Counted from the stretch's first letter, positions 42,458 to 52,675 are shown. The stretch is DNA of 64,000 nt from CAWCKS01 sp963763485 (GCA_963763485.1 CAVXOW010000005.1:1178001-1242000); one strand, 5' to 3'. Made by a program: numbers and translations. The notes: a model not told the origin generated them from the letters alone.

Positions 42458-43693
42458 TCAATGCAAGTTGTTCTTGTGGAACCGGCCGCCCTTCATGATG
42501 ACTGCCAGATGCTTGCCCTGGCCCTGCAGCACCGTGAGATCTTTCAGCGGATTGCCGTCGACCATGAGGAGGTCGGCGAACGCGCCGACCTTCAGGCAGC
42601 CGAGCCTGCCTTCCATGCGAAGAATCTTCGCGCCGATCGTCGTGGCAGAGCGGATGATCTCGATCGGCGAGACCACGCGCGCGCGCAAGGTGAATTCTTC
42701 CGACTGTTCGACCTGCAACTGCCCGAGCAAATCGGTCCCAAAACCAACGGGAATGCCGTGGCGCTTGCAAATTTCCAGTGACTTCAGCGCGCCGTCGATG
42801 ACGAGATCGTTCTTCGCCAGCATCTCGGAGGTCATGCCATACTCGGCCGCGCGCTTTTTCATCTCGAAATAGGTGACGAGATTGGCGATCAGGAACATGC
42901 CCTTCTCGGCCATCAGTTTTGCGGAGGCGTCGTCGATCAGGTTGCCGTGCTCGATCGTCCGCACTCCGGCATGCGCGGCGCGGGTGATCGCCGCCGGCGT
43001 GTAGGCGTGGGCGCACACGTAGCGGCCGAACGCATGCGCCTCTTCAACCGCCGCGGTCACCTCATCGGGTGCAAGCTGCAGGCTGTCGAGCGGATCGTAG
43101 GGTGAGGCGACGCCGCCCGACATCATCAGCTTCACGTGGTCGGCGCCCTGGCGCATCTCCTCGCGCACCGCGCGACGGACCTCGGATACGCCGTCGGCAA
43201 CACCCATCGCGAACACCATGGCGTTGCAGCAGTGGCAGCGCACGCCGAAATCGGTGCGGCGCCGGCTGTCCGAATGGCCGCCGGTCGGGCCGATGGCGCG
43301 GCCGGCGATGAACAGGCGGGGGCCGGGGAGCAACCCCTTGTCGGTTGCTTCCTTCAAACCCCAGTCGGCACCGCCGGTGTCGCGGACGCTGGTGAAGCCG
43401 CGGTCGAGCATGCCGCGCATCAGCGTTGCGGCCCGCGCGGTCATGAGCGTCAGCGGCACGCTTTCCAGGTTGCGCAGCGAGACCTCGGAGAGCACGACGT
43501 GGACGTGGCTGTCGATCAGGCCGGGCATCAGCGTGCGCCCGCCGCAGTCGATTACGTCGGCCTGCGCGGACTTGATCGGCTTGTCGGCAACCTCGCGGAT
43601 CTTCTCGCCGTCGACCACCATTTCGTGGCCGCCCTGCAGCTCGCCGACCTCAGGGTCGAGCATCCGAAAGTTCTTGAAATGGTAGAGCGCCAT
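42458..43693 (-). CDS. Amidohydrolase-family metal-dependent hydrolase (imidazolonepropionase/prolidase-like)
   Basis: 411 residues. Metal-site elements appear in order: GLIDSHVHV (HxH), ADHVKLMMSGG (Lys that may be carbamylated), GRYVCAHAYTPAAI (His), VRTIEHGNLIDD (His) and VGFGTDLLG (Asp). These match amidohydrolases acting on cyclic amides, dipeptides or organophosphates. The composite N-terminal beta domain is present (GGRTLMPGLID). The gene is co-directional with the M24 peptidase, with 46 bases between them. The substrate is probably an amide or lactam, to judge from the neighbours. Confidence 0.85.
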   Translation of the reverse strand: MALYHFKNFRMLDPEVGELQGGHEMVVDGEKIREVADKPIKSAQADVIDCGGRTLMPGLIDSHVHVVLSEVSLRNLESVPLTLMTARAATLMRGMLDRGFTSVRDTGGADWGLKEATDKGLLPGPRLFIAGRAIGPTGGHSDSRRRTDFGVRCHCCNAMVFAMGVADGVSEVRRAVREEMRQGADHVKLMMSGGVASPYDPLDSLQLAPDEVTAAVEEAHAFGRYVCAHAYTPAAITRAAHAGVRTIEHGNLIDDASAKLMAEKGMFLIANLVTYFEMKKRAAEYGMTSEMLAKNDLVIDGALKSLEICKRHGIPVGFGTDLLGQLQVEQSEEFTLRARVVSPIEIIRSATTIGAKILRMEGRLGCLKVGAFADLLMVDGNPLKDLTVLQGQGKHLAVIMKGGRFHKNNLH

Positions 43694-43928
43694 CGCCGTT
43701 GACCCTTAAAAATTGCAGCTTGCAGGGTCACTCAGACGGCTCCGCCGGTCAAGTATTCCCGGTTGCCCGTTGCCATGGGCCGCCGCCGGAGTGAGTATCA
43801 CCCTCGAACGACAGATCGCCGAGCGCTTGTGCTCAACTTGAGAGCGCATGATGCCTAACTTAGAGAGTTGGCTTCCGCGGTTCGGTTTGTCATTGAGAGG
43901 ATGCCGACAGGCAGGATCGAGAACAGGA

Positions 43929-46900
43929 ATGGCAGCAACAAACGCCCAAACCTCCTGGCGCATCGGCTTCGATATCGGCGGTACCTTCACCGACTTTATT
44001 CTCGAAGATCGCGCTAGTGGCACCGTGCGCCTGCATAAACGGCTGACATCGGCGCAGGACCCCGCAGAGTCCGCGCTGATCGGCCTTGACGAGCTGACCA
44101 AAGCGGCCGGTATCGGCCTCGGCGACGTCAGCGAAATCGTCCATGGCACGACGCTCGTGACCAACGCCATCATTGAACGCCGCGGCGCCAAACTCGGCCT
44201 GATCACGACGGAAGGCTTTCGTGACATCCTCGAAATGGGGACCGAACAGCGCTACGACATCTATGATCTGTTCCTGGGCTTCCCCGAGCCATTGGTACCG
44301 CGCCATCGCCGCCTCGAAGTACGCGAGCGGCTCGACCGAAATGGCAGCGTGGTTGCGGCGCTGGACGAAGTGCAGGTCCGGGTGGTGGTCGATCAACTGG
44401 TCAGCGATGGGGTGGCCGCGATCGCGGTCTGCTTCCTGCACGCCTACGCTAACGATCGGCATGAGCGACGGGTCGCCGAAATCGTGCGCGAACTCCATCC
44501 GCAATTGTCGGTCTCGCTGTCGAGCGACGTCGTCGCCGAGCTTGGCGAATACCAGCGCTGCGTGACGACCTGCGCCAATGCCTATGTGCAGCCCTTGATG
44601 GCGCGCTATGTCGCGCGTCTCGAGCGCGACCTCCGCGCGCGCGGGTTTCGCGGCGACCTTCGCCTGATGCATTCCGCCGGCGGCCTGGTCTCGCCCGAGA
44701 CGGCGAGCACGGTACCGATCCGGTTGCTGGAATCCGGCCCGGCCGGCGGCGGCCTTGCCACCGCGCTGTTCGGCGGGCTTGCCGGCAAGTCCGATGTGAT
44801 TTCGTTCGACATGGGTGGGACCACGGCAAAAGCCTGTTTGATCGAAAACGGGCGCACCGAGGTTGCACCGATGATGGAAGCGGCGCGCGTCCATCGCTTC
44901 AAGCGCGGCTCGGGCCTGCCGATCAAGGCGCCGGTGATCGACATGATCGAGATCGGTGCGGGCGGCGGCTCCATCGCGCGGATCGATGAAGTGGGCCTGT
45001 TGCGGGTCGGACCGTATTCCGCGGGCGCGGCACCAGGACCGGCTTGCTACGGCAATGGCGGCACCGAGCCGACCGTGACCGACGCCAATCTCGTGCTCGG
45101 CTTGTACGATCCGGCCTTCTTTCTCGGCGGTCGCATGCAACTCGACGTCGAAGCTGCACGGACCGCCTTGAAGAAGATCGCGGAGCCGCTGGGCTTGAGC
45201 ATCGAGGCAGCGGCCGAAGGCGTGCACGCCGTCGTGACGGAAGCGATGGCAGCCGCCGCGCGCGTTCACCTCGTCGAGAAGGGCAAGGACCCCCGCAGCT
45301 ATTCGATCGTCGGCTTCGGCGGCGCGGGACCTGCCTTTGCGGCCGGCGTTGCCCGCGCGCTCGGCGTGCGCGAGGTCATTGTGCCGCCGGCATCGGGTGC
45401 GGCGTCGGCGCTCGGCTTCCTGACGGCGCCGCTATCGTTCGAGACGGCGCGCTCGTCGATCATCGAGTTTGCGGCTGGCTTCGACGCGCCGCGCCTCAAC
45501 GCGTTGCTCGAAACACTTGAGATGGAAGGGCGCCGCAAGCTTATGGATGTAGGCATCCCGCACGCTGCCGTGCGCGTCGAGCGCATTGCCGACATGCGGC
45601 TGGTCGGCCAGATGCACGATATCGCCGTGCCGTTGCCCGATGGTTTGCTTTCCAATCAGACGCTGGAGACGATCCGCGACGCTTTCCACAAGGTTTACGC
45701 GCAACGTTATGCCGAGGTGCCGAAAGCGGCGCGCTTCGAAGCCTTGAACTTCCGCGTTCGCTGCAGCGCGCCTGATCCCGAGGTCCGCATCAGCGGCGCG
45801 GTTGGCGGTGCGGCAGACAAGATCAAGGGACGCCGCAAGGCCTGGTTCGACGGCCGCACCCAGGAAGTGACGGTGTGGGACCGCTACGCGCTAAAGCCCG
45901 GCGATGAAATTGCCGGCCCGGCCATCATCGAAGAACGCGAGGCGACCACCGTGATCGCCGCCGGCGACCGGATCACGGTCGACGACACCTTGAACCTCCG
46001 CATCGCCGTGCATGTGCCGGAGGCGCCGTCGGCACGCATCACGACCGAAACGCCGTTGGTTGAGGCGATGGAGCTGATCGAGCGCGATCCGATCTCGCTT
46101 GAGATCATGTGGAGCCGGCTTGTCAACGTCACCGAGGAGATGTGGCTGACGGTCTGCCGCACGGCGTTCTCGCTCGTCATTTCGGAGGCGCAGGACTTCG
46201 CCTGCGAGCTGCTGGATTCCGATGGTGAGACGCTGGCGCACTCGCCGCGCGCGATGCCCGTTTTCAACCTCACGCTGCCGCGCGCGGTGAAAGCGCTGCT
46301 CGCGGCCTATCCGAAGGAAACGCTGAAGCCTGGCGACGTGCTGGTCACCAACGACCCCTGGCTGTGTGCCGGCCACCTGTTCGATATCGCCGTGGTCACG
46401 CCGGTGTTCAATGGCGACAAGATGGTCGGACTGACCGGCACGGTTGGCCATGTGTCAGATATCGGCGGCACCAAGGACTCGCTGCACGCCCGCGAGATCT
46501 ATGAGGAAGGTCTGCAGATCCCGCCGATGAAGCTTTATGAGGCGGGCAAGCCGAACGAGACCCTGCATCGGCTGATCGCCGAGAACGTCCGCAACAGTCA
46601 CCAGGTGCTGGGCGATATCCAGTCGTTCGTCGTCGCCAACACGCTCGGCGCGCAGCGGCTGCAAGCGTTGATGCGCGACTACGGCTTGCAGGATCTGCGC
46701 GCGCTCGCAGCGGTGGTGCAAGGCCGTTCCGAGAAGGCGATGCGGGAGGCGATCCGTGCGCTGCCCGACGGCGTCTACAGCAGCACGATCACCAACAATC
46801 CGCTCGGCACGCCGATGACGTACCCGGTCGCGTTGACCGTGAAGGACGACGCCATCACGGTCGACTTTGCCGGCGCGCCGCCCGAGGTGCCGCAGGGCGG

Positions 46901-47756
46901 TCTCAACTCGACGCTCAACTACACCGCGGCGCACGCGACCTATCCGCTGAAGTCCATGTTGACGCCAAATGTTCGCGGTAATGCCGGCTGCTATCGGCCG
47001 TTCACGGTCGAGGCCCCGGAAGGTTCGATCCTGAATTGCAGGAAGCCCGCCGCGGTCAACCTGCGCACGCGCACCGGCTGGTACCTGGCGCCCAACATCT
47101 TCCGTGCGCTGGCGGCGGCTGCGCCGCGCCAGGTCCAGGCCTTCACCGGACTGCCGCTCGCGGCCAACGTCTACGGCCGGCTCACCGACGGCACGATTTA
47201 TTCGGACCTGCTGTTCATGGGCGGCGGGCAGGGTGCTTCCGCTCACGGCGACGGCAAGTCCGGCATGCTCTACCCGACATCTGCCGCCAACACCTCGATC
47301 GAGATGTTCGAGAGTCGCGTTCCCGTGCTGGTGCTGGAAAAAAGCTTCATTACGGATTCCGGTGGCGCTGGCGAATATCGCGGGGGCCTGGGTCAGCGCG
47401 TGCGCGTGCGCCGTCTTGTCACTGACGGGCAGACGACGCAGGTTTCGGTTTATCCGGAGGGCGTGGGCTTGAGCCCCGAAGGTCTGTTCGACGGCCGCCC
47501 GGGCGGCATGGCGCGGGGCGCGGTGTACGACCGCTCCGGCAAGCTGAAGCGCGACTGTGGCACCGGCGAACTCGTCCAACTCGCCAACGAGGACGACGTG
47601 ATCGAAATGGTGCTGCCGGGCGGCGCGGGATATGGTGATCCGCGAAAGCGGCGGCGAACGTCGATCGAGAGCGACATCGCCGAAGGTTGCATCACCAAGG
47701 AAAAAGCGAGATCGGATTACGGTTACAGTCCGGCGGCGATGACCGCCGCGGAATAG
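43929..47756 (+). CDS. Hydantoinase A-B fusion (5-oxoprolinase/N-methylhydantoinase type)
   Basis: 1275 residues from ATG 43929, which gives the family start just before WRIGFDIGGTFTDFILEDRA. The frame is open from 43848 but the extra 27 residues look foreign. Residues about 1-690 are HyuA (ATP-site DIGGTFTDF, EIVHGTTLVTNAIIERRG, SFDMGGTTAKACLIE). Residues about 725-1275 are HyuB (DPISLEIMWSRLVNVTEEMW, GDVLVTNDPWLCAGHLFDIA, GGAGEYRGGLGQRVRVRR). Such ATP-dependent enzymes open 5-oxoproline or hydantoin rings, or carboxylate ketones as in acetone carboxylase relatives. Divergent from the amidohydrolase and M24 peptidase genes and followed by a peptide transporter. Confidence 0.88.
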   Translation: MAATNAQTSWRIGFDIGGTFTDFILEDRASGTVRLHKRLTSAQDPAESALIGLDELTKAAGIGLGDVSEIVHGTTLVTNAIIERRGAKLGLITTEGFRDILEMGTEQRYDIYDLFLGFPEPLVPRHRRLEVRERLDRNGSVVAALDEVQVRVVVDQLVSDGVAAIAVCFLHAYANDRHERRVAEIVRELHPQLSVSLSSDVVAELGEYQRCVTTCANAYVQPLMARYVARLERDLRARGFRGDLRLMHSAGGLVSPETASTVPIRLLESGPAGGGLATALFGGLAGKSDVISFDMGGTTAKACLIENGRTEVAPMMEAARVHRFKRGSGLPIKAPVIDMIEIGAGGGSIARIDEVGLLRVGPYSAGAAPGPACYGNGGTEPTVTDANLVLGLYDPAFFLGGRMQLDVEAARTALKKIAEPLGLSIEAAAEGVHAVVTEAMAAAARVHLVEKGKDPRSYSIVGFGGAGPAFAAGVARALGVREVIVPPASGAASALGFLTAPLSFETARSSIIEFAAGFDAPRLNALLETLEMEGRRKLMDVGIPHAAVRVERIADMRLVGQMHDIAVPLPDGLLSNQTLETIRDAFHKVYAQRYAEVPKAARFEALNFRVRCSAPDPEVRISGAVGGAADKIKGRRKAWFDGRTQEVTVWDRYALKPGDEIAGPAIIEEREATTVIAAGDRITVDDTLNLRIAVHVPEAPSARITTETPLVEAMELIERDPISLEIMWSRLVNVTEEMWLTVCRTAFSLVISEAQDFACELLDSDGETLAHSPRAMPVFNLTLPRAVKALLAAYPKETLKPGDVLVTNDPWLCAGHLFDIAVVTPVFNGDKMVGLTGTVGHVSDIGGTKDSLHAREIYEEGLQIPPMKLYEAGKPNETLHRLIAENVRNSHQVLGDIQSFVVANTLGAQRLQALMRDYGLQDLRALAAVVQGRSEKAMREAIRALPDGVYSSTITNNPLGTPMTYPVALTVKDDAITVDFAGAPPEVPQGGLNSTLNYTAAHATYPLKSMLTPNVRGNAGCYRPFTVEAPEGSILNCRKPAAVNLRTRTGWYLAPNIFRALAAAAPRQVQAFTGLPLAANVYGRLTDGTIYSDLLFMGGGQGASAHGDGKSGMLYPTSAANTSIEMFESRVPVLVLEKSFITDSGGAGEYRGGLGQRVRVRRLVTDGQTTQVSVYPEGVGLSPEGLFDGRPGGMARGAVYDRSGKLKRDCGTGELVQLANEDDVIEMVLPGGAGYGDPRKRRRTSIESDIAEGCITKEKARSDYGYSPAAMTAAE

Positions 47757-47774
47757 AAGACGTTAGGTATAACT

Positions 47775-47858
47775 CGTCATTGCGAGGAGCGAAGCGACGA
47801 AGCAATCCAGAGTCTAGTGTCGTGGCCCCTGGATTGCTTCGCTTCGCTCGCAATGACG
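47775..47858. repeat. REP-like palindromic element
   Basis: Arm 47775-47810 (CGTCATTGCGAGGAGCGAAG...AATCCAG) pairs with arm 47829-47858 (CTGGATTGCTTC...CAATGACG); the left arm has a 6-base insert. It forms a long stem in the gap between the hydantoinase fusion and the peptide-binding protein gene. Palindromes of this wording are a familiar interspersed repeat in Bradyrhizobium-type genomes. It may end or protect the upstream message. Confidence 0.75.
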
Positions 47859-47894
47859 ATAATCGAGGGTCAAAACTCAATCGGAGGGTTCCAA

Positions 47895-49460
47895 ATGCTG
47901 CTGATTTCGAGACGTGCAGTGTTGGCAGGGGCCGGAGCCGCAGCGGCTTCGTTGTCGCTGTCCGACATTTCGCTTGCACAAGGTGCGCGCAAGGTCCTGA
48001 TCATCGCTTCGGGCCAGGACATCCCGAACTTCGATCCGCACGTGACGACGGGATATTCTCCTGCCTGGATGATGCGCAATGTTTACGACAGCCTGGTGCG
48101 GGTCGAGGGCAACCCGCCGCAACCGGTGCCTGGTCTTGCGCAATCCTGGACGACGTCACCTGATGGCATGACATTCACGTTCAAGCTCAACCCAGCGGCC
48201 AAATTCCACGACGGCTCGCCTGTCGATGCGGCGGCAGTCAAGTACTCGTTCGATCGCATAAGGCGACTGAAGAAGGGTAACGGCTGGATGGTTAATTCGG
48301 TGCTCGGGCCTGACTCGGTCACGGTGATCGATCCGACCACGGTCGAGTTCAAGCTGGTCAAGCCGTTCGTCGCCTTCCTGCAGGTGTTGCCGTGGCAATG
48401 GATCGTCAATCCGAAGTCGGTCGAGGCCAACAAGGCCGCCGACGACGGCCAGGCCTGGCTTGGCGCCAACATCGCGGGCTCCGGCGCCTTCGTCCTGAAA
48501 CGATCTGAGCCCGGCAATCTGTACGAGCTCGAGCGCGCACCGGATGCCTGGCGGAAGGGCGGCGGCAACGTCACAAACGTGATCTGGCAGATCGTTCGCG
48601 AGACCGTGAAGCAACGCAACATGATCCAGGCCGGCCAGGTTCACATGGCGATGGACCTGACGTCGGAGGATATGGATGCGCTGAAGGGCAAGCCCGGTGT
48701 CGACCTGATCATCGAGCCGGAATTCCGTACCTTCTCGATCAAGATGAACACCGAGAACGGGCCATTGAAAGACATTAACCTGCGCCGCGCAGTGTCCTAC
48801 GCGTTCGACTACAACGCCATGCTCGAACTCGCCGGCTACGCCGACCTGATGACCGGCCCGCTGCCGAACGGCATCTTTGGCTTCGACAAGGATCTCCAGG
48901 TGCCGCGCACTGATCTTGCAAAGGCCAAGGAATTCCTGGCCAAGAGCGCGACCCCCAACGGCGGGTTCAAGCTGACGATCGAGCACGTCACGGGCCTCGA
49001 ACAGCAACGGCGCTGGTGCCTCGTGCTGCTCGACAGCCTGAAGAAGCTGAACATCGATCTCGACATCAAGCCGATGGTCTGGCCCGATATGGTGGCGTCG
49101 ACCAAAACACCGCAGACCGCGCCGGACTTCTTCCCGGTTTACCAGACCGCCAACTTCGGCGACCCCGACAACATCGCGTTCGCGGCTTACAACTCGGTCA
49201 ACAACGGCAATTGGCAGAACATGGTCTACAAGAATCCCAAGGTAGACCAGCTGATCGAACAGGGTCGCGCCGAGACGGATCAAGCCAAGCGCGCGGCGAT
49301 CTACAAGCAGCTGCAGGAGCAGATCGTGGCCGACGCGCCCGATATCTTCGGCGTGCTCGAGAAGCGCAAGCTCGCGATCCGGTCGGACGTGCAGAATTTC
49401 AAGTTCGTGCCGGTCGCATCGAATGCACCGGAGCTGTTCGACCTGTCGCTGAAGTCGTGA
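47895..49460 (+). CDS. Dipeptide/oligopeptide-type ABC transporter substrate-binding protein (SBP_bac_5)
   Basis: 521 residues from ATG 47895, behind CGGAGGG; the longer frame runs back into the palindrome. A Tat-like signal (LISRRAVLAGAGAAAASLSL) is followed by the family-5 binding fold: IPNFDPHVTTGYSPAWMMRN, LAQSWTTSPDGMTFTFKLNP with FHDGSPVDAAAVKYSFDR, and INLRRAVSYAFDYNAMLELA. Members bind peptides, opines, nickel or glycosides. It heads a complete transporter (47895-53466) beside hydrolases for peptides and cyclic amides, so a peptide- or amide-like ligand is plausible. Confidence 0.89.
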   Translation: MLLISRRAVLAGAGAAAASLSLSDISLAQGARKVLIIASGQDIPNFDPHVTTGYSPAWMMRNVYDSLVRVEGNPPQPVPGLAQSWTTSPDGMTFTFKLNPAAKFHDGSPVDAAAVKYSFDRIRRLKKGNGWMVNSVLGPDSVTVIDPTTVEFKLVKPFVAFLQVLPWQWIVNPKSVEANKAADDGQAWLGANIAGSGAFVLKRSEPGNLYELERAPDAWRKGGGNVTNVIWQIVRETVKQRNMIQAGQVHMAMDLTSEDMDALKGKPGVDLIIEPEFRTFSIKMNTENGPLKDINLRRAVSYAFDYNAMLELAGYADLMTGPLPNGIFGFDKDLQVPRTDLAKAKEFLAKSATPNGGFKLTIEHVTGLEQQRRWCLVLLDSLKKLNIDLDIKPMVWPDMVASTKTPQTAPDFFPVYQTANFGDPDNIAFAAYNSVNNGNWQNMVYKNPKVDQLIEQGRAETDQAKRAAIYKQLQEQIVADAPDIFGVLEKRKLAIRSDVQNFKFVPVASNAPELFDLSLKS

Positions 49461-49513
49461 CGGGGGGGTTGACCTTAGTTGTCTGCACTCAGCTCGCGTC
49501 GTGTTCGGTCTGT

Positions 49514-49672
49514 CCTCCCCCGCGAAGCGAAGGCGTAGCGGGGGAGGGGGACCGCCCGAAGGGCGGTGGAGGGGGCACGCTGCATGTGCCTCCTGCACTC
49601 CTTCACGCAATGCTCAAAAGGCCCCCACCACCATGCTTCGCATGGTCCCCCTCCCCCGCTTCGCAGGGGAGG
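49514..49672. repeat. Long imperfect inverted repeat
   Basis: The left arm (49514-49576: CCTCCCCCGCGAAGCG...GGAGGGGGC) pairs imperfectly with the right arm (49621-49672: GCCCCCACCACC...CAGGGGAGG). It fills the gap between the binding-protein gene and the first permease gene. The wording GGGGGAGGGGGACC...GGAGGGGGC is another interspersed palindrome type common in this bacterial group. Confidence 0.65.
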
Positions 49673-49738
49673 AAAGCAAGAGCCGATGCGCCCGCGCGGG
49701 GATTTGGTCGCACGTCGCGATTTGCTAGTGTGTCATAA

Positions 49739-50746
49739 ATGCTGCGCTTCGTCGTTCGCCGCGTCGTGCTGTTGATCCCGGTGTTCATCGGGCTGTCTCT
49801 CCTTGTGTTCGTCATCGGGCGCATCTTGCCGGGCGATCCGGTTCAACTTGCAGCCGGGCCGCAGGCGACCAAGCAGGAGATCGAAGCGCTGCGCGCGGAA
49901 TTTGGGCTCAACCAGCCGCTGATCGTGCAGTACGTCAACTACGCCAGGGGGCTCGCTACCGGCGACTGGGGCCGCTCGATTCAATCGCGACAACCGGTGC
50001 TCACCGAGCTCAGGGCCTATCTGCCGGCGACACTGGAGCTCGTGATCGCCGCAATGGCCGTCGCCATCGTGGTCGGCATTCCCGCCGGGCTGATTTCAGC
50101 CGTTTATCGCGACCGCTGGCCTGACGTTGCCTCGCGCGCCATCTCGCTTGGCGCGATTTCGATCCCGCGTTTCTTCCTTGGCCTGTTGTTGCAGCTGGCA
50201 TTCGCCATGTGGCTCGGCTGGCTGCCGCTCGGCGGCCGGCTGCCGATCATCCAGTCACCGCCGCCGCACTGGACCGGCTTCTACACCGTCGATGCGCTGA
50301 TTGCAGGCGACCTCGGCACCTTCTGGCTGGTGCTGCAGTATCTGGTGATGCCGGCGGTCGCGCTATCGCTGTCGCCGCTTGCAACCATCACCCGCATGAT
50401 GCGCGCCTCGACGCTCGAAGTGCTGTCGCAGGATTATGTGTTGACGGCGCGCGCGCTCGGCCTGTCGCAACGCCTCATCATATTCAAATATGTGCTGAAG
50501 AACGCGCTGTCGGCGAGTCTCACCGTGATCGGTTTGTATTTTGGCTGGCTGCTCGGCGGCACGGTGCTGGTCGAAACCGTGTTCGACTGGCCGGGCATCG
50601 GCCTCTACGCGACCAAGGCGATCACCACCCAGGACTTCATGCCTGTGATGGGCGTGACGCTGTGCATCGGCATGGTGTTCGTCACGGTGAACTTGCTGGT
50701 CGATCTCGCCTACGGGCTGATCAATCCGAAGGTGTCGCTCGAATGA
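49739..50746 (+). CDS. Dipeptide/oligopeptide-type ABC transporter permease (DppB/OppB-like)
   Basis: 335 residues, six membrane segments. The N-terminus RFVVRRVVLLIPVFIGLSLL is the classic DppB start; EIEALRAEFGLNQPLIVQYV and the EAA loop VLTARALGLSQRLIIFKYVL followed by KNALSASLTVIG are visible, as is ETVFDWPGIGLY near the C-terminus. It follows a palindromic repeat, so the upstream binding-protein message may be separated from the permease message. It overlaps the next permease gene by 4 bases. Confidence 0.9.
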   Translation: MLRFVVRRVVLLIPVFIGLSLLVFVIGRILPGDPVQLAAGPQATKQEIEALRAEFGLNQPLIVQYVNYARGLATGDWGRSIQSRQPVLTELRAYLPATLELVIAAMAVAIVVGIPAGLISAVYRDRWPDVASRAISLGAISIPRFFLGLLLQLAFAMWLGWLPLGGRLPIIQSPPPHWTGFYTVDALIAGDLGTFWLVLQYLVMPAVALSLSPLATITRMMRASTLEVLSQDYVLTARALGLSQRLIIFKYVLKNALSASLTVIGLYFGWLLGGTVLVETVFDWPGIGLYATKAITTQDFMPVMGVTLCIGMVFVTVNLLVDLAYGLINPKVSLE

Positions 50747-51648
50747 GCGCGGTGTCGGAGCTGACGCGGTCGGATCGAGCCGAGGCGTGGGCAACGCGGC
50801 GCGACGCCTGGAAGCGCGGCCTCTATCGCTTTCGTGGCTCGATGCTGTCGCTGGTCGGATTCGCAATCTGCGCGTTCCTGCTTCTCGTGGTTCTCGTCGG
50901 CCCGTCGCTGGTGCCGTTTCCGGAACACATCGTCGGCGGGATCGCGCCGCGTGAGCGTTTCCTGGCCCCGTCCCTGACACATCTGTTCGGCACCAATGAG
51001 CTGGGTCAGGACGTGTTCTCGCTTGTCGTCGCCGGAACCCGGGTCTCACTGCTGTGCGGGCTTGCGGTGGTGCTGGTCGGCGCCAGTGTCGGCACACTGC
51101 TCGGCGCGATCTCGGGCTATTTCGGCCGCTGGGTCGACGAGATCATCATGCGGCTCACCGACCTGATGCTAACCATTCCCGGATTGATCCTGGCGATGGC
51201 GGTTGCTGCCGCGCTCGGTGCCGGCACCGCCAACATGATCATTGCAGTCTCATTGTCGTGGTGGCCGGGATTTGCGCGGCTCGTGCGCGGCGAGGTGCTC
51301 GCCAAGAAGGAAGAGACTTTTGTGCTCGCGGCGCGAAGCCTCGGCGCTTCGAATACGCGCCTGCTGGTCAAGCACATCCTGCCGAATATTTTTGGCCCAG
51401 TGATTGTGAAGATGTCGCTCGACATGGGATTTGCGATTCTCACCGTCGCGGCGCTCGGCTTCATCGGCATCGGCATCAAGCCGCCGACACCGGAGTGGGG
51501 CTCGCTGCTCGCGATCGCACGCGGCTATATGCCGGAATACTGGTGGACGGCGGTGTTTCCGGGGTTCGCGATCTTCCTCGCGGTGTTCGGCTTCAACCTG
51601 CTTGGCGACGGCTTGCGCGACGTCCTCGACCCGAAGTCGAGGCGCTGA
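50743..51648 (+). CDS. Dipeptide/oligopeptide-type ABC transporter permease (DppC/OppC-like)
   Basis: 301 residues from ATG 50743, which overlaps the upstream stop (ATGA). The N-terminal helix (MLSLVGFAICAFLLLVVLVG) precedes the DppC mark HLFGTNELGQDVFSLVVAGT and the EAA loop FVLAARSLGASNTRLLVKHI followed by LPNIFGPVIV. The end FNLLGDGLRDVLDPKSRR is typical. It forms the second half of the membrane channel of this transporter. Confidence 0.9.
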   Translation: MSAVSELTRSDRAEAWATRRDAWKRGLYRFRGSMLSLVGFAICAFLLLVVLVGPSLVPFPEHIVGGIAPRERFLAPSLTHLFGTNELGQDVFSLVVAGTRVSLLCGLAVVLVGASVGTLLGAISGYFGRWVDEIIMRLTDLMLTIPGLILAMAVAAALGAGTANMIIAVSLSWWPGFARLVRGEVLAKKEETFVLAARSLGASNTRLLVKHILPNIFGPVIVKMSLDMGFAILTVAALGFIGIGIKPPTPEWGSLLAIARGYMPEYWWTAVFPGFAIFLAVFGFNLLGDGLRDVLDPKSRR

Positions 51649-51655
51649 CCAGAAA

Positions 51656-52675
51656 ATGGCGCTGCTCGAGATCCGCGATCTGCACCTGAGCATGCGCAGC
51701 TACGACGGCGAAACGCATGTGCTCAATGGCATCGATCTCGCGCTGGAGCGCGGACAAATCCGCGGCCTCGTCGGCGAGACCGGTTGCGGCAAGTCGCTCA
51801 CCGGCTTGTCGGTGTCGCGTCTGGTCCCGACGCCGCCGGGCCGCTATTCGCGCGGCGAGATCATCTTTGACGGCCGGAATCTGATGGCGCTGGATGACCG
51901 CGCCATGCGCAAGCTGCGCGGCAAGCACATCGGCATGATCTTCCAGGATCCAACGACGAACCTGAACCCGGCGTTTCGCGTGGGCGAGCAGATGGTCGAC
52001 GTGGCCTTGCACGCTGCAGCGAGCAACGACGAGATTCTGGGTCTCGCATCGGCCGCGTCGCGGCGCGAGAAACGGGCGGCTGCGCATCGTCTTGCCGTCA
52101 AGATGCTGCGCAAGGTCGGCATTCGCGATCCAGATTTGCGGGTCAATGACTACCCGCACCAGTTCTCCGGCGGCATGCGCCAGCGCGTGCTCATTGCGAT
52201 GGCGTTGATTGGGCGGCCAGACCTGCTGATCGCCGACGAACCGACGACGGCGCTCGATGTCACGGTACAGGCGCAAATCCTCAAGCTCATCCGCGACCTT
52301 GTCGCAGAGCTCGATCTCGCGGTGCTGTTGATTACTCATAACCTCGGCGTCGTCGCCCAAGTCTGCTCGCACGTTTCGGTCATGTATGCCGGTAATATTG
52401 TCGAGGACGGCGAAGTGCAGTCTGTCTTCAAGGAGCCGCGCCATCCTTATACTGCGGCTCTCCTTGCGGCGGTGCCGCGGGGTCATCTCGAGCGGGGCGC
52501 GTTGAAGGGCTTGCCGGGTGTCGTTCCGGACCTGATCAAGCCGCCGCCGGGTTGTCGCTTCGAGCCGCGCTGCGCGCTCGCGATACCCGCCTGCACGGCC
52601 AGCCGGCCGCCACTGATCGCGGTCGGGTCCAGCCACCATGCCGCGTGCATTCGGCTGAACGAGCGCGCGCCATGA
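51656..52675 (+). CDS. Dipeptide/oligopeptide-type ABC transporter ATP-binding protein (DppD/OppD-like)
   Basis: 339 residues from ATG 51656, 7 bases after the permease. Walker A GETGCGKS, Q-loop GMIFQDPTTNLNPAFRVGEQ, signature FSGGMRQRVLIAMALI, Walker B LLIADEPTTALD and H-loop LLITHNLG are present. The C-terminal oligopeptide-transporter domain has the Cys-containing GCRFEPRCALAIPACTASRP, which in this family can bind an FeS cluster. It overlaps the next ATPase gene by 4 bases. Confidence 0.9.
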   Translation: MALLEIRDLHLSMRSYDGETHVLNGIDLALERGQIRGLVGETGCGKSLTGLSVSRLVPTPPGRYSRGEIIFDGRNLMALDDRAMRKLRGKHIGMIFQDPTTNLNPAFRVGEQMVDVALHAAASNDEILGLASAASRREKRAAAHRLAVKMLRKVGIRDPDLRVNDYPHQFSGGMRQRVLIAMALIGRPDLLIADEPTTALDVTVQAQILKLIRDLVAELDLAVLLITHNLGVVAQVCSHVSVMYAGNIVEDGEVQSVFKEPRHPYTAALLAAVPRGHLERGALKGLPGVVPDLIKPPPGCRFEPRCALAIPACTASRPPLIAVGSSHHAACIRLNERAP